A stretch of 6,437 nucleotides of DNA from Bordetella parapertussis (GTDB taxonomy: Bacteria > Pseudomonadota > Gammaproteobacteria > Burkholderiales > Burkholderiaceae_C), in NCBI GenBank assembly GCA_945899335.1, contig CAMDIP010000083.1, positions 1-6,437 of the forward strand, read 5' to 3'. The stretch's first letter is position 1. Every line of letters starts with the position of its first letter. The notes below the pieces were generated by a model. That model ran no database searches. It was given only the letters and a program-made list of their open reading frames with translations, and was not told the DNA's origin. The translations under genes were made by a program, and so were the position numbers. This document shows, piece after piece, positions 6,166-6,437 of this stretch.

Positions 6166-6437
6166 CAGCCCTTAAGCGCATTCAGTTCATCGGCTTGAAC
6201 GCTTGCACGATTGCGAAACAACAAGACCAAGATGGCTAAGCCAATGGCAGACTCCGCCGCAGCGACTGTGAGAATGAAAAACACAAAAATCTGACCGTGT
6301 ATATCGCCAAGGTAATGCGAGAACGCAACGAAATTGATGTTGACTGCCAGCAGCATCAACTCAATGGCCATCAACAACACAATCAAGTTTTTACGGTTTA
6401 AGAAAATACCAATCACTGACAAGGAAAACAAAATAGC
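6165..6437 (-). CDS. nuoK: NADH-quinone oxidoreductase subunit K (complex I), 5' end outside window
   Basis: NuoK is a small three-helix membrane subunit (MrpC-like) linking the quinone-proximal part of complex I to the NuoN channel. The window holds 90 codons plus TGA, and the frame stays open to the right edge. Family members are about 100-102 residues, so about 10-12 N-terminal residues are missing. A TTG at 6431 is in frame, but it is not the start: the codons before it (Ala-Ile) continue the conserved AILF segment of helix I. In visible numbering, Glu26 in [10 protein letters not shown] and Glu62 in [10 protein letters not shown] match E. coli E36 and E72, the two membrane glutamates needed for coupled activity. 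FLNRKN (12-17) is the conserved cytoplasmic loop after helix I, and the end LKG is typical. The gene stops 10 nt before nuoL, consistent with one operon in which nuoA-J would lie beyond the edge. Confidence 0.97.
   Translation of the reverse strand, partial: AILFSLSVIGIFLNRKNLIVLLMAIELMLLAVNINFVAFSHYLGDIHGQIFVFFILTVAAAESAIGLAILVLLFRNRASVQADELNALKG

Noticed and set aside
6429..6431. TTG as the start of nuoK, giving an 88-residue protein
   Set aside because: The frame continues upstream to the window edge, and the preceding codons match the conserved first helix of NuoK, so the true start lies outside the window.

Overview
The window reads as ordinary chromosomal DNA of a betaproteobacterium. 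The protein sequences resemble Burkholderiales, perhaps a Comamonadaceae-like freshwater lineage; that placement is a judgement from sequence memory, not a search. Most of it (positions 1111-6437, minus strand) is the distal end of a respiratory complex I (nuo) operon in the canonical order nuoK-nuoL-nuoM-nuoN. These genes encode the membrane-arm subunits that translocate protons while NADH is oxidised by ubiquinone. All four keep the charged residues known to matter for proton transfer. nuoK runs off the right edge of the window and lacks about its first 10-12 codons.

Downstream of nuoN, on the same strand and only 20 nt away, is a DUF1178 gene encoding a zinc-ribbon-like small protein (602-1090). 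It looks like the last gene of the operon. The DUF2818 and NUDIX genes that I remember lying between nuoN and DUF1178 in many Burkholderiales are absent here. The transcription unit ends at a strong-looking hairpin plus T-rich tract near 564-606.

The left end carries two plus-strand genes that converge on the operon. One is the C-terminal 126 codons of an NfsB-like FMN nitroreductase (2-382). The other is a 47-codon, lysine-rich small protein gene of unknown function (435-578). The stop codon of the small gene and the stop codon of DUF1178 lie in opposite arms of the same perfect 8-bp inverted repeat, so the two convergent units share one terminator structure.

The layout is compact: the gaps between genes are 52, 23, 20, 31, 42 and 10 nt, and no gene-free stretch exceeds 60 bases. 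I see no tRNA, rRNA, CRISPR array, insertion sequence, integrase, toxin-antitoxin pair or phage remnant. No clear promoter is visible; the nuo promoter is expected upstream of nuoA, outside the window. I found no undescribed system. The most interesting details are small: the shared stop-codon hairpin, mini-ORFs overlapping three of the four minus-strand start codons, the missing DUF2818/NUDIX pair, and the uncharacterised 47-residue basic protein.
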